Below, piece by piece: positions 48,260 through 60,120 of a stretch of 64,000 nt of DNA. The stretch lies in NCBI GenBank assembly GCA_947588805.1, contig CANPYR010000002.1, forward strand, positions 35,035 to 99,034, in the 5' to 3' direction. How positions within the stretch are numbered: the first letter of the stretch is position 1; the number at the start of each line of letters is the position of its first letter. Origin of the DNA: an uncultured Clostridia bacterium. Its GTDB lineage: Bacteria; Bacillota; Clostridia; Oscillospirales; Ruminococcaceae. The notes beneath the pieces are model-generated. The model worked only from the letters and a program-made list of their open reading frames with translations, had not been told where the DNA came from and ran no database searches. Position numbers and translations under genes: made by a program.

Positions 48260-48907
48260 TTGAGAAGAAAAGAAAAAAGATTCAGGCCAAATCCACTTTC
48301 GGACAGACGTTTTATAGTAATTTCGTTTATTTTGGCAATACTTATACTGCTTGCAAATCTTGTAAATAAAGCGGTAAAACCGATAAGCTTCGAGCTTGCG
48401 GAAGCGTATGCAAAAGAAACGGTTATCGGGATCATAAACGAATGCGTGTATGAATATTTCGAGGATGAAAACGTGGGATATTCGGATCTTGTTGATCTGA
48501 GCTTCAGTCCGTCCGGAATGGTAACGGCGATCGAATACGACAGCTCCGCGCTGAACAGGCTCAAAATAGGCTGCTCCGAAAAGATAGCGGATAGGCTCAA
48601 AAGGTTTCGCGCGGCTAAAATAAAGGTTCCGATAGGATCTCTTTTCGGAAATCTGCCGCTGAGCGGCTCGGGACCGAGGGTGACGGTAAAGCTTGCCGCG
48701 AAAGCATTTGCCGATTCCGAAATACGCTCAAGTCTTGAATCTGCGGGCGTAAACCAGTCGCGGCATGAAATAGTACTTAGGGTAACGGCTGAGGTCAGTC
48801 TCATGCTGCCGCCGAAAACACGTTCTTTTTCTCTGACGCAGGACTACGTCCTTGCACAGACGGTAATAGCGGGGGATATCCCGCAGGGAAATATAGTAAT
48901 TGATTAA
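48260..48907 (+). CDS. yunB: sporulation protein YunB
   Basis: YunB-like: N-terminal TM, VPIGSLFGNLPLSGSGPRVTVKL, C-terminal IPQGNI; start TTG 48260 (or GTG 48251). Confidence 0.9.
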   Translation: MRRKEKRFRPNPLSDRRFIVISFILAILILLANLVNKAVKPISFELAEAYAKETVIGIINECVYEYFEDENVGYSDLVDLSFSPSGMVTAIEYDSSALNRLKIGCSEKIADRLKRFRAAKIKVPIGSLFGNLPLSGSGPRVTVKLAAKAFADSEIRSSLESAGVNQSRHEIVLRVTAEVSLMLPPKTRSFSLTQDYVLAQTVIAGDIPQGNIVID

Positions 48908-48914
48908 ATTTTAG

Positions 48915-50912
<1,998 letters not shown>

Positions 50913-50938
50913 TTTATTTTCTATTTAGGAGGATAAAT

Positions 50939-51208
50939 ATGGATATTGATATCAGACATATCGCAAAGCTTTCAAGGCTTAAAATTTCAGACAGCGAGCT
51001 TGAAGGATACGAAAAGGAAATGGGCGAAATAATCGCTATGGTCGAAGCCATGCCGGACATAAAGGACGAGCTGACTGTGGATCCCGACAACGTAATGAAG
51101 CTCAGAAGCGACGAGATCGGCGAGGTAAAATATTCTCGCGACGAGATCCTTAAAAACGCGCCGAAGACCGTCGCAGGCTGCGTAGTCGTTCCAAAGACCG
51201 TCGACTGA
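50939..51208 (+). CDS. gatC: Asp-tRNA(Asn)/Glu-tRNA(Gln) amidotransferase subunit C
   Basis: [27 protein letters not shown]; position. Confidence 0.95.
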   Translation: MDIDIRHIAKLSRLKISDSELEGYEKEMGEIIAMVEAMPDIKDELTVDPDNVMKLRSDEIGEVKYSRDEILKNAPKTVAGCVVVPKTVD

Positions 51209-51221
51209 GAGGAGAGATTTG

Positions 51222-52679
51222 ATGAAACTGTACGAATATAACGCATACGAGCTTTCCGAGATGCTCCGCTCTAAAAAAATATCCTCAAAGGAGCTTACGG
51301 AATCGGTATTAAAAAGAGTCGAGGAGTTAGACGGAAGCCTTCAGGCCTACCTTTACACCGATCCGGATATGTCCCTTAAAATGGCCGAGAACGCCGATAA
51401 AATGATAGCCGCGGGTGAAAACAGGTCTCGCCTTGCGGGTATTCCGATAGGGATCAAGGATAATATTTCCACCAAGGGAATTAAAACTACCTGCGCTTCA
51501 AAAATGCTTGAAAATTACACCCCGGTGTTTAACGCCACAGTAGTGGACAAGCTCAACGCGGCGGGGTGCGTAACTTTGGGAAAGCTTAATATGGATGAAT
51601 TCGCGATGGGATCTTCGACAGAGAGCTCGTATTTTAAGATAACCAAAAACCCGTTTGATTTAAGCTGCGTTCCCGGAGGATCATCCGGCGGCTCGGCGGC
51701 TGCGGTATCAAGCGGCGAAGCCGTCATTGCGCTCGGCTCCGATACCGGAGGTTCTATACGCCAGCCCGCGAGCCTTTGCGGAGTGGTCGGACTTAAGCCC
51801 ACCTACGGAAGCGTATCAAGATACGGTCTTGTCGCGTTCGCTTCATCTCTTGACCAGATAGGCTCCTTCGGCCGCTGCGTTAAGGACGTTGCGCTTTTGC
51901 AGGACGAGATCATGGGCCACGATTCTATGGACGCTACGAGCGCTTACAGGGAATACCGCCCGTTATTTGACGGTCTTAACTCAGATATCTCCGGTCTTAA
52001 GATAGGTATACCGTCGGAGTACTACGGTAAAGGCGTAAAGCCCGAGGTATCAAAGGCTGTTATGTCTGCGGTCTCGGAGCTTGAAAAGCAGGGAGCGAAG
52101 GTAACGCCTATATCTCTTCCCTCGACAGAATACGCGCTCTCCGCGTACTATATAATCGCCTGCGCCGAGGCTTCCTCAAACCTTGCGAGATTCGACGGAG
52201 TTAAATACGGCTACCGCGCGGAAAACTGCAACGGGCTTATAGATATGTATGAAAAAACGCGCAGCGAGGGCTTCGGAAGAGAGGTCAAGAGAAGAATTAT
52301 GCTCGGGACCTTCGTTTTAAGCTCGGGATATTTTGACGCTTACTATAAAAAAGCTAAGCTTTTGCAAAAAAGGATCACAAAGGAATTTGACGACGCGTTC
52401 CGCTCGGTAGACGTTATCATAACTCCCACCTCTCCGTCAGAAGCGTTTAAGATAGGCGACAGGATAGCCGATCCTCTTGCGATGTACGCCGCGGATATCT
52501 GCACCGTTACCGTTAATATCGCGGGACTTCCCGCAGTATCCGTTCCCTGCGGATATTCAGAAGCCGGGCTTCCGTACGGGATGCAGATAATCGGCAGAAA
52601 ATTCGACGAACAGACTTTACTTAATGTCGCTTTGGCGCATGAGCTCGCCTTCGGCGGGTTCAGACGTCCCAAGATTTAA
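51222..52679 (+). CDS. gatA: Asp-tRNA(Asn)/Glu-tRNA(Gln) amidotransferase subunit A
   Basis: Amidase signature [36 protein letters not shown]. Confidence 0.97.
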   Translation: MKLYEYNAYELSEMLRSKKISSKELTESVLKRVEELDGSLQAYLYTDPDMSLKMAENADKMIAAGENRSRLAGIPIGIKDNISTKGIKTTCASKMLENYTPVFNATVVDKLNAAGCVTLGKLNMDEFAMGSSTESSYFKITKNPFDLSCVPGGSSGGSAAAVSSGEAVIALGSDTGGSIRQPASLCGVVGLKPTYGSVSRYGLVAFASSLDQIGSFGRCVKDVALLQDEIMGHDSMDATSAYREYRPLFDGLNSDISGLKIGIPSEYYGKGVKPEVSKAVMSAVSELEKQGAKVTPISLPSTEYALSAYYIIACAEASSNLARFDGVKYGYRAENCNGLIDMYEKTRSEGFGREVKRRIMLGTFVLSSGYFDAYYKKAKLLQKRITKEFDDAFRSVDVIITPTSPSEAFKIGDRIADPLAMYAADICTVTVNIAGLPAVSVPCGYSEAGLPYGMQIIGRKFDEQTLLNVALAHELAFGGFRRPKI

Positions 52680-52694
52680 AAAGGAGGGTATGAA

Positions 52695-54128
52695 ATGATA
52701 AAAGGCTATGAAGTCGTCGTGGGACTTGAAGTCCACGCCGAATTGAATACAAAAACAAAAATATATTGCAGCTGCAAAAACTCCTTCGGCCTTGAGGTCA
52801 ATACCCAGGTCTGCCCGATCTGTCTCGGTATGCCGGGAACGCTTCCTACGCTCAACGAAAAGGTCGTGGAGTATGCGATAAAGATGGGTCACGCTCTCAA
52901 CTGCAAGATAAACAGGGTATGCAAGCAGGACAGAAAGAATTATTTCTATCCCGACCTTCCTAAATCGTATCAGATCTCTCAGGCGGATATCCCTCTTTGT
53001 CAGAACGGATATCTTGACGTTATAATGGACGGCGAGATCAAAAGGATAGGTATCGAAAGGATCCACATAGAGGAGGACGCGGGAAAGCTGCTGCATTCGG
53101 ATAAATTCGACGGCTCTCTTGTTGACTTCAACCGCTGCGGCGTTCCTCTTATCGAGATAGTTTCACGCCCCGATATGCGCTCCTCAGCCGAAGCGAAGGC
53201 ATATCTTGAGACCGTTCGCTCGATTTTAAAATATATCGATATCTCCGACTGCAAGATGCAGGAGGGATCTATAAGATGCGACGTGAACGTTTCGGTCCAT
53301 AAGCCCGGAGAACCCTTCGGGACAAGGTGTGAAATGAAAAACGTCAACAGCTTCTCCGCGGCCGTGAGGGGAATAGATTACGAAGCGAACCGCCAGATAG
53401 AAGTTCTCGAAGCCGGAGGAACGGTAACGCAGGAGACGAGAAGATGGGACGATCAGAAGGGGATAAGCGTTTCGATGCGCTCAAAAGAGGACGCTCAGGA
53501 CTACCGCTATTTCCCGGAGCCGGATCTTCTTACCATCTCGGTACCCGAAGAAAAGGTCCAAGAGCTTAAGGATACCCTCCCGGAGCTTCCAAACGCAAAG
53601 ATAATGCGCTACGTCAAGGACTACGGTCTTAGTCATTACGACGCGGCGATGATAGTAGACGTAGTTGAAAAATCGTCATTCTTTGAAAAGTGCATTGACG
53701 CGGGCTGCAAATCTCCGAAGCTCCTTTCAAACTGGGTCTTGGGAGAGATATCGAAATTCATGAACGAGGGAAAAGAGATAAGCGATACAAAGCTTACTCC
53801 TGAAAAAATGTCGGAGCTTATAGGACTTATCTCTGACGGAAAAATTTCGACTGCGGCAGGAAAGACCGTGTTTGATATTATCCTGAACGAGGACCGGGAT
53901 ATCTCGGCTATTATCGAGGAAAAGGGACTCGCGCAGGTCTCGGATCAGTCCGCGCTGGAAGCTATAGCCGACGAAGTGCTTTTAGCAAACGAAAAATCGG
54001 TCACAGACTATAAAAACGGTAAAACCAACGCCCTCGGATATCTTGTAGGCCAGTGCATGAAGGCTTCAAAGGGCAAGGCTAACCCGGGAGCGATGAAGGA
54101 AATAATCCTTAAGAAGATAGAGGGATAA
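52695..54128 (+). CDS. gatB: Asp-tRNA(Asn)/Glu-tRNA(Gln) amidotransferase subunit B
   Basis: VVGLEVHAELNTKTKIYCSC, DFNRCGVPLIEIVS. Confidence 0.97.
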   Translation: MIKGYEVVVGLEVHAELNTKTKIYCSCKNSFGLEVNTQVCPICLGMPGTLPTLNEKVVEYAIKMGHALNCKINRVCKQDRKNYFYPDLPKSYQISQADIPLCQNGYLDVIMDGEIKRIGIERIHIEEDAGKLLHSDKFDGSLVDFNRCGVPLIEIVSRPDMRSSAEAKAYLETVRSILKYIDISDCKMQEGSIRCDVNVSVHKPGEPFGTRCEMKNVNSFSAAVRGIDYEANRQIEVLEAGGTVTQETRRWDDQKGISVSMRSKEDAQDYRYFPEPDLLTISVPEEKVQELKDTLPELPNAKIMRYVKDYGLSHYDAAMIVDVVEKSSFFEKCIDAGCKSPKLLSNWVLGEISKFMNEGKEISDTKLTPEKMSELIGLISDGKISTAAGKTVFDIILNEDRDISAIIEEKGLAQVSDQSALEAIADEVLLANEKSVTDYKNGKTNALGYLVGQCMKASKGKANPGAMKEIILKKIEG

Positions 54129-54147
54129 AGCCCCTATTCGACAAGAT

Positions 54148-55155
54148 TCAGCTTCTTCTTTTCGGATACACAAGCGTGATAAACACCATCGCAAATACGC
54201 ATATTACAGGAATAAGGCTCGGGCTTTGGCTCAGCCTTATTTTTGTTGAAGCTTCGCTCGCGATCCCGGTTCTTTTTAGAATAAGCTCCGCAAATATCCC
54301 GAAAACTCCCGAAAGCGGGACTGATATCATCTTAGAAAGCAAAAATTTTTTCAGTCCGAACTCTCCGTTTATGATAGCGAAAATCTGTAAAATCACGCAT
54401 AGCCCGCCGAATGAAAGAAACATGGCGGCAATAGGAAGCGTTATACCGTCGGATGGCGATAAAAACGATATCCCGGTTATCTCGATAACAGGGGAGAGGA
54501 GCGGAATAGTTTTCAGATACGGAAAAGCCGCTTCAAGCACCGCTCTTACGGATGTGAAAAAAATAATCACCGAGCAGACTCCGCTCATAGCCCCCACAGA
54601 CGATTGAATGCTTTCTACCATCAGAGCCGAGGAGAATCCTCGCATGGGAACGCTCGGGATCTCTGACTTTTTGGAGCGCCTGAATATAAAAATCAAAAAA
54701 AGAACCGAATTTGAAAGAATACAGCATAAAAGCGCAAAAATTCCGTATAAAGCGCTGTTAAAAACCGCCGCTCCGATTATACCCGCCGCGAACGCAGGTC
54801 CCGCGCCGTAACAAAACGCCATCGCTTCCTCGGCTTCTTCCCTTTTGAGCCTTCCCGAGGATACAGCTTCGGATAAGATCCTTGCGCCTATGGGATAACC
54901 TCCGATGTTTCCGAGAATAAACGCAGAAAGAATGTCCGGGGATATCCGCTCAGACCTGAAAACGCCGTACACGGCTCCCGAACGCGATAAAGCGGTAGAA
55001 AGGACCGTTACCCCGAAAAGCGACGGGACGATCCTGAAAACGCAGTTTTTAATAGCTTCTATTACAGCCTGCGAGACCGACTGCTGACAAAAAATCATAG
55101 CTCCCGCCGCAAGTATCAGCCCGCAAAAAGTAAATACCGCCGTTGTCCTTTTCAT
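54148..55155 (-). CDS. ylbJ: YlbJ-like sporulation integral membrane protein
   Basis: Multi-TM nucleoside-recognition-like (Gate) pattern; divergent from yqfC. Confidence 0.8.
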   Translation of the reverse strand: MKRTTAVFTFCGLILAAGAMIFCQQSVSQAVIEAIKNCVFRIVPSLFGVTVLSTALSRSGAVYGVFRSERISPDILSAFILGNIGGYPIGARILSEAVSSGRLKREEAEEAMAFCYGAGPAFAAGIIGAAVFNSALYGIFALLCCILSNSVLFLIFIFRRSKKSEIPSVPMRGFSSALMVESIQSSVGAMSGVCSVIIFFTSVRAVLEAAFPYLKTIPLLSPVIEITGISFLSPSDGITLPIAAMFLSFGGLCVILQIFAIINGEFGLKKFLLSKMISVPLSGVFGIFAELILKRTGIASEASTKIRLSQSPSLIPVICVFAMVFITLVYPKRRS

Positions 55156-55233
55156 ATAAACCTCCCAAAAATAGTATGTCTTTAAAATTCTATGCCGATA
55201 AAAACCGTAGTATAATTAAACGGGACAAATTAA

Positions 55234-55333
55234 GGGCGTTGCCGAACGATTATTTTGGCGCATACACAATAAAAGCCGGTTTTATTCGCAGCTGTGCCAA
55301 AAAGGCGATATCCGCTAATTGTGCGGGGATTCC
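55234..55333 (+). repeat. MITE-like palindromic intergenic repeat, copy 3 (internally shortened)
   Basis: Shares termini (GGGCGTTGCCGAACGATTATTTTGGCGCA ... TGTGCCAAAAAGGCGATATCCGCTAATTGTGCGGGGATTCCC) with copies 1 and 2, lacks about 70 bp of the middle. Confidence 0.8.
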
Positions 55334-55354
55334 CACGGAAAGGATGATAAGAAA

Positions 55355-55627
55355 ATGAAGCTAAAGGATATTTTCAGGGGGATGGAAAGGGCGGTATTTT
55401 ATGAATCGATCATAACAGTGACCGGAAACCGCGAGGTAGTAATAGAAAACTGCACTCACGTATATGAATGCAACGAAATAATGATAAGGCTGAGAACTCC
55501 CGACGGAGATGTGAGTATCTGGGGCGAGGGGCTTATAACATCAAGCTTTCGCGAAGGGATAGTCAAGGTGACCGGGAAAATAACTTCACTTGAGATCAGC
55601 GAAAGAGGGAGTACTGCAAATGCTTGA
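55355..55627 (+). CDS. yqfC: YabP/YqfC family sporulation protein
   Basis: ITVTGNREVVIENCTHVYECNEIMIRL; ATG 55355; upstream of yqfD and phoH. Confidence 0.9.
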   Translation: MKLKDIFRGMERAVFYESIITVTGNREVVIENCTHVYECNEIMIRLRTPDGDVSIWGEGLITSSFREGIVKVTGKITSLEISERGSTANA

Positions 55628-56786
55628 AAGACAGATTTTCGGCGAGATAACATTTAAAATAGACGGCTTCGATATATCGCTTCTTGCTGAAAAGCTGAGA
55701 CATGTATGTAAAGTCATAGCTCTTTACACGCGCTCCGGCAGCCTTTATCTGACGACTTTGGGAAAATACGAGCGTAAAGTAAAAAAGCTTGTCGAAGACG
55801 ACGGGTGCGTATACGAAGAGGTATCAAGAAAAGGGATAGTTTTCAAATTAAAAAAATACGCTAAAAGATTCGGTCTGCCCGTAGGCGCGATAATTTCTGC
55901 TGCGGCGATATTTTTTCTTTCAAATACAGTCATGAAAATAGACGTAAAAGGTACCGATGATGAAAAGCTTGCGGGAGATATCAAGGCGGTCCTTCGCGAG
56001 GAGGGATTAAAGCCGGGGGCTTATATCCCGTCTCTTAACTTTTTAGAGCTCTCGGATACGCTCTTTGATAAATTCGATTCGGTAGGCTGGGCCTCGGTGG
56101 GAAGCTCCGGCTCGGTCGTGACGGTGAATATAAACGAAGCGCGAAAAAAGCCGGACGGAGAATCAAGAAGAATACCCTGCAACATAGTTTCCGACAAGGA
56201 CGCGGTGATAGTATCGGCAAACGTTAAAGTGGGGCAGCTCTGCGCGCTTTTAGGCGACGCTGTCTTCAAGGGCCAGCTTCTTGTGAGCGGGATAATAGAG
56301 CGCGGCGACGGAACGGTAAAATACTATCATTCCTACGCAGAAATTATCGGAAGATATGAAGAGACCGCGGATTTTCGTCAGGATTATCACGAAGAGCAGT
56401 CGGAAGATGGTGATAAAATATACCGCCGCTCGTTCTGTATCTTCGACGCAGAGATCCCTCTTCCGGGCGAACTTTTAGATACGGCTTCGGAATACTCGGT
56501 AAAGGATTCGACAGTCCCCGTCAAGCTTTTCGGTCTTAAGCTCCCGTTTTCTGTAAAAACCTACGAATACAGCGAAATAATAAAGAGGGAAAGAGAGTAT
56601 ACATACTCGGAAGCGGTGATAAAGCTTTACAGAAAAATACGAAACTATGAGCGAAGCATTCTTTCCGATAAAAAGATAATTTCCCGAGATATTGATGAGC
56701 TTACGGATGAAAACGGCGTAAGCTTTAGGGTGAATTATGTTTTAGAGGGTGAAATCGGCAGCTCGAGAGAAATTTTCATCAAATAG
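55620..56786 (+). CDS. yqfD: sporulation protein YqfD
   Basis: YqfD-type architecture; ATG 55620; position between yqfC and phoH. Confidence 0.92.
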   Translation: MLERQIFGEITFKIDGFDISLLAEKLRHVCKVIALYTRSGSLYLTTLGKYERKVKKLVEDDGCVYEEVSRKGIVFKLKKYAKRFGLPVGAIISAAAIFFLSNTVMKIDVKGTDDEKLAGDIKAVLREEGLKPGAYIPSLNFLELSDTLFDKFDSVGWASVGSSGSVVTVNINEARKKPDGESRRIPCNIVSDKDAVIVSANVKVGQLCALLGDAVFKGQLLVSGIIERGDGTVKYYHSYAEIIGRYEETADFRQDYHEEQSEDGDKIYRRSFCIFDAEIPLPGELLDTASEYSVKDSTVPVKLFGLKLPFSVKTYEYSEIIKREREYTYSEAVIKLYRKIRNYERSILSDKKIISRDIDELTDENGVSFRVNYVLEGEIGSSREIFIK

Positions 56787-56790
56787 AGTA

Positions 56791-56819
56791 TTGAAATATT
56801 TGAAGCTATGTGGTACAAT
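56791..56819 (+). promoter_or_regulatory. sigma-A-type promoter of phoH cluster
   Basis: TTGAAA 56791-56796, TACAAT 56814-56819, 17 bp, extended TG. Confidence 0.7.
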
Positions 56820-56877
56820 ATAGGAGAGAAGAAGATTTCTCAAACGCTTTTTTACCACAGGGGGAAGTGATCGCACC

Positions 56878-57846
56878 GTGTCAGAAAAATCATTGGTAGT
56901 CACAAGCATGGACGCCATGCTGAACTTATTCGGGAGCTACGACGAAAATATAAAAATTATCCAGAGCGAGCTCGGAGTGGATATTCTGAGCCGTGGCGGG
57001 GATATAAGAATAACCGGCCCCGACCGCGCCGTAGAGCGCGCGTATACCTGCATAGAGGGACTTTTAAAAACTGCGGAGCGCGGAGAGCCCATCTCCGCTC
57101 AGCAAGTCAGATACTTTATCTCCATGGCCGACGAGGGTGACCCGGAGGAAATAGCCGCTCTCTCAGACGGCGGTATATGCGTAACTACGAGCGGTAAGAT
57201 AATCAAGCCGAAAACCCTCGGTCAGAAAAAATATATCGACAGCATAGCCGAAAACACCGTTACCTTCGGTATCGGCCCCGCCGGAACCGGAAAGACTTTT
57301 TTGGCGGTATCAATGGCTGTAAGAGCTTTCAAGGCGCATACCGTTCAGAAAATAATTCTGACTCGCCCCGCGGTCGAAGCGGGAGAAAAGCTCGGATTTT
57401 TGCCGGGAGATCTTCAGAACAAGGTCGATCCGTATCTCAGGCCGCTTTATGACGCGCTGTATGAAATGCTCGGAGCGGAGACCTTCGCAAGGCTTCAGGA
57501 GCGCGGAACTATCGAAGTAGCGCCTCTTGCGTATATGCGCGGACGAACCCTCGACGAGAGCTTTATTATACTTGACGAAGCGCAGAATACCTCCCCGGAG
57601 CAGATGAAAATGTTCCTTACGCGTCTCGGGTTCAACTCAAAAATGGTCATAACCGGCGACGTTACGCAGATAGATCTTGCAGACCCTAAAAAATCCGGAC
57701 TTGTCGAAGCGGTCAAGGTCCTTAAGAACGTAAAGGATATCGCGATAAATCACTTCACCGAAAAGGACGTTGTCCGTCACAAGCTCGTTCAGGATATCGT
57801 TAAGGCGTACGAACAGTATAACGCCGAGAGGAGCAGAAAAAGATGA
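56878..57846 (+). CDS. phoH: PhoH family protein
   Basis: FGIGPAGTGKTFLAVSMAV, RPAVEAGEKLGFLPGD, IILDEAQNTSPEQMKMFLTRLG; GTG start. Confidence 0.96.
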   Translation: MSEKSLVVTSMDAMLNLFGSYDENIKIIQSELGVDILSRGGDIRITGPDRAVERAYTCIEGLLKTAERGEPISAQQVRYFISMADEGDPEEIAALSDGGICVTTSGKIIKPKTLGQKKYIDSIAENTVTFGIGPAGTGKTFLAVSMAVRAFKAHTVQKIILTRPAVEAGEKLGFLPGDLQNKVDPYLRPLYDALYEMLGAETFARLQERGTIEVAPLAYMRGRTLDESFIILDEAQNTSPEQMKMFLTRLGFNSKMVITGDVTQIDLADPKKSGLVEAVKVLKNVKDIAINHFTEKDVVRHKLVQDIVKAYEQYNAERSRKR

Positions 57847-58316
57847 GCCCGAAACTTACAGTTAATTTCTATAACAAGCAGCGCAAGCTCACCGTTACCG
57901 AGCCGCTTAAGAATCTTGTGCTGACCTGCGTTCAGGCCGCGCTTGAGTGCGAGGAGTTTTTCGAGCCTACGACGGTAGACGTGACTTTTGTAAGCAACCG
58001 AAAGATAAGGGAATATAACGGGCAATTCCGAAATATCGACCGCGAGACCGACGTTTTATCTTTTCCGACCGGGGACGACGAGTTTGAGACGGACCCGGAT
58101 ACCGGCGAGGTAATTCTTGGGGACATAGTTATATCGCTTGAAAAGGCCGCGGAACAGTCAAGAGAGTACGGCCACAGCTTTGAGCGCGAGGTGGGATTTT
58201 TGACCGTGCACTCCGTTCTGCACCTTTTGGGGTTTGATCACATAGACGAGGAAGAGGGAGAAGAAATGCGCGCCCACGAGAAAAGGATTCTTGAAAGAAC
58301 AGGACTCACGAGGTAA
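57843..58316 (+). CDS. ybeY: endoribonuclease YbeY
   Basis: HSVLHLLGFDH zinc motif. Confidence 0.96.
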   Translation: MSPKLTVNFYNKQRKLTVTEPLKNLVLTCVQAALECEEFFEPTTVDVTFVSNRKIREYNGQFRNIDRETDVLSFPTGDDEFETDPDTGEVILGDIVISLEKAAEQSREYGHSFEREVGFLTVHSVLHLLGFDHIDEEEGEEMRAHEKRILERTGLTR

Positions 58317-58319
58317 AAA

Positions 58320-59219
58320 ATGACAAAATCAGCTTTTATTACAATTTTAGGCCGACCTAACGTTGGAAAATCCTCGCTTCTGAATGCAATTATAGGCGAA
58401 AAGATCGCGGCGGTCAGCTCTAAGCCGCAGACCACGCGTACAAAGATCACAGGGATCATAACCGAAGGGGAGACTCAGCTCGTTTTTATTGATACACCGG
58501 GCGTATTAAAAGAGCGGGACAGGCTCTCGGAGCATATGATAAAGGCCATAGACAGCTCCGTCGGAGCGTTAGACGCGGCGCTTCTTGTAGTAGACGCAGA
58601 AAAGAGGGCAGGGGAGCAGGAAAAAGCGCTTCTAAGAAAGATCTCCGACAAAGCTCCTGTAATACTTGTAATAAACAAAATAGATCTTTTTTCGGATAAA
58701 GAAAAGCTTATACCGATAATAGCGGAATATTCCTCTTTATACAGCTTTTCCGAGGTCGTTCCGGTATCGGCGCTTGAAAACGACGGAGTGGAGATAATAA
58801 AGGATTTGCTGAAAAAATATGCAAAGCCGTCTCCGCACTATTTTCCGGACGATAAGTTTACCGATCAACCCGAACAGGTAATCGTTTCCGAGATGATAAG
58901 GGAAAAGCTCTTAGAGCTTTTAAGCAACGAGGTCCCGCACGGAATAGCCGTAGGCGTAGAGTCTATGGACGAGCACGACAACAGATACGGCGAGCCGATT
59001 TTGGATATAAACGCAGTCATATACTGCGAAAAAAATTCCCACAAAGGGATAATTATAGGCAAAAACGGCGCTATGCTCAAAACTGCCGGAAGGCTCGCAA
59101 GGCAGGATATAGAAAAATTCTTTATGATAAAAACAAACCTTCAACTCTGGGTCAAAGTCAAGGAAGACTGGCGAAACCGCGAAGGACTTATACGCGACTT
59201 CGGACTGAGCGCGGAATAG
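58320..59219 (+). CDS. era: GTPase Era
   Basis: GRPNVGKSSLLNAIIG, DTPG, NKID, KH domain. Confidence 0.97.
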   Translation: MTKSAFITILGRPNVGKSSLLNAIIGEKIAAVSSKPQTTRTKITGIITEGETQLVFIDTPGVLKERDRLSEHMIKAIDSSVGALDAALLVVDAEKRAGEQEKALLRKISDKAPVILVINKIDLFSDKEKLIPIIAEYSSLYSFSEVVPVSALENDGVEIIKDLLKKYAKPSPHYFPDDKFTDQPEQVIVSEMIREKLLELLSNEVPHGIAVGVESMDEHDNRYGEPILDINAVIYCEKNSHKGIIIGKNGAMLKTAGRLARQDIEKFFMIKTNLQLWVKVKEDWRNREGLIRDFGLSAE

Positions 59220-59289
59220 CTCTTTATTTTTCCATTTATATTTTCCCCGAAACGGTCAAAGCTAATATTAACGTAAGGAGGAAAATCAG

Positions 59290-59412
59290 ATGGACGAGCT
59301 GTGGGAAAAATTTATAAGATCCGGGAAAATATCGGACTACTTAAAATACAAAAGCGGTGAAAGAAATGCTGACGACTCAAAACGGCCTGGTGCTTCGGGA
59401 GAGAAGTCTTAA
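59290..59412 (+). CDS. YqzL-like microprotein (40 aa)
   Basis: My translation: MDELWEKFIRSGKISDYLKYKSGERNADDSKRPGASGEKS*; ggagg SD; position between era and recO as for B. subtilis yqzL; overlaps recO start. Confidence 0.7.
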   Translation: MDELWEKFIRSGKISDYLKYKSGERNADDSKRPGASGEKS

Positions 59413-60115
59413 GGAAAACGACAAGTTTCTTTATATACTTACCGACGGCTCAGGGCTTATCGAGGTCGCGGCAAAGGGAGTTAAAAAGCAGAATGCGAAA
59501 AACGCTTCCGTATCCCAGCCGTTTTGCTATGCAAAGTACTGCCTTATAGAATCCGGCGGCGGATTTATTCTCAATTCCGCAGAGCCGATAAGGACCTTTT
59601 TCAACATCTCAAGGGATATGGCAAGATTCTCTCTTGCAAACTATTTTGCCGAGACCGCTCTTTATGTCATGACCGAGGAAAAGCCTAATAATGAGGTCCT
59701 TAGGCTCATTTTAAACTGCCTGCACTTTCTTGATACTCAAAGCCGGGATATCCTGCTTCTTAAGTCGATATTTGAATTTCGGCTCATGTCCGAAATAGGG
59801 CTTATTCCGAATCTTTTGGGTTGCTGCGACTGCTTAAAATATCAGGCTCCGCTTATGCAGTTCGATCTCAGAGGAGGAAGGCTCTTCTGCGAGAATTGCA
59901 TAGGAAACAGAAGCCTTGCGGAGATGGAGCCGCTCGATACTAAGCTTTTGCACTACTTAAGATATATCGCTTTAACCGATATGAAGCAGCTTTTCAGCAT
60001 GAACGTACAGAAAGAATATCTTTCAACTCTTTCACGCATAACGGAAAGATACTGCGAGATACAGTTAGGAAAAAAATTTGCAACTCTTGACTTTTTTAAA
60101 ACTATGATGGGATAA
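59357..60115 (+). CDS. recO: DNA repair protein RecO
   Basis: N-terminal OB fold, zinc CCDCLKYQAPLMQFDLRGGRLFCENC; start GTG 59357 or ATG 59366. Confidence 0.94.
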   Translation: MKEMLTTQNGLVLRERSLKENDKFLYILTDGSGLIEVAAKGVKKQNAKNASVSQPFCYAKYCLIESGGGFILNSAEPIRTFFNISRDMARFSLANYFAETALYVMTEEKPNNEVLRLILNCLHFLDTQSRDILLLKSIFEFRLMSEIGLIPNLLGCCDCLKYQAPLMQFDLRGGRLFCENCIGNRSLAEMEPLDTKLLHYLRYIALTDMKQLFSMNVQKEYLSTLSRITERYCEIQLGKKFATLDFFKTMMG

Positions 60116-60120
60116 CAGAT

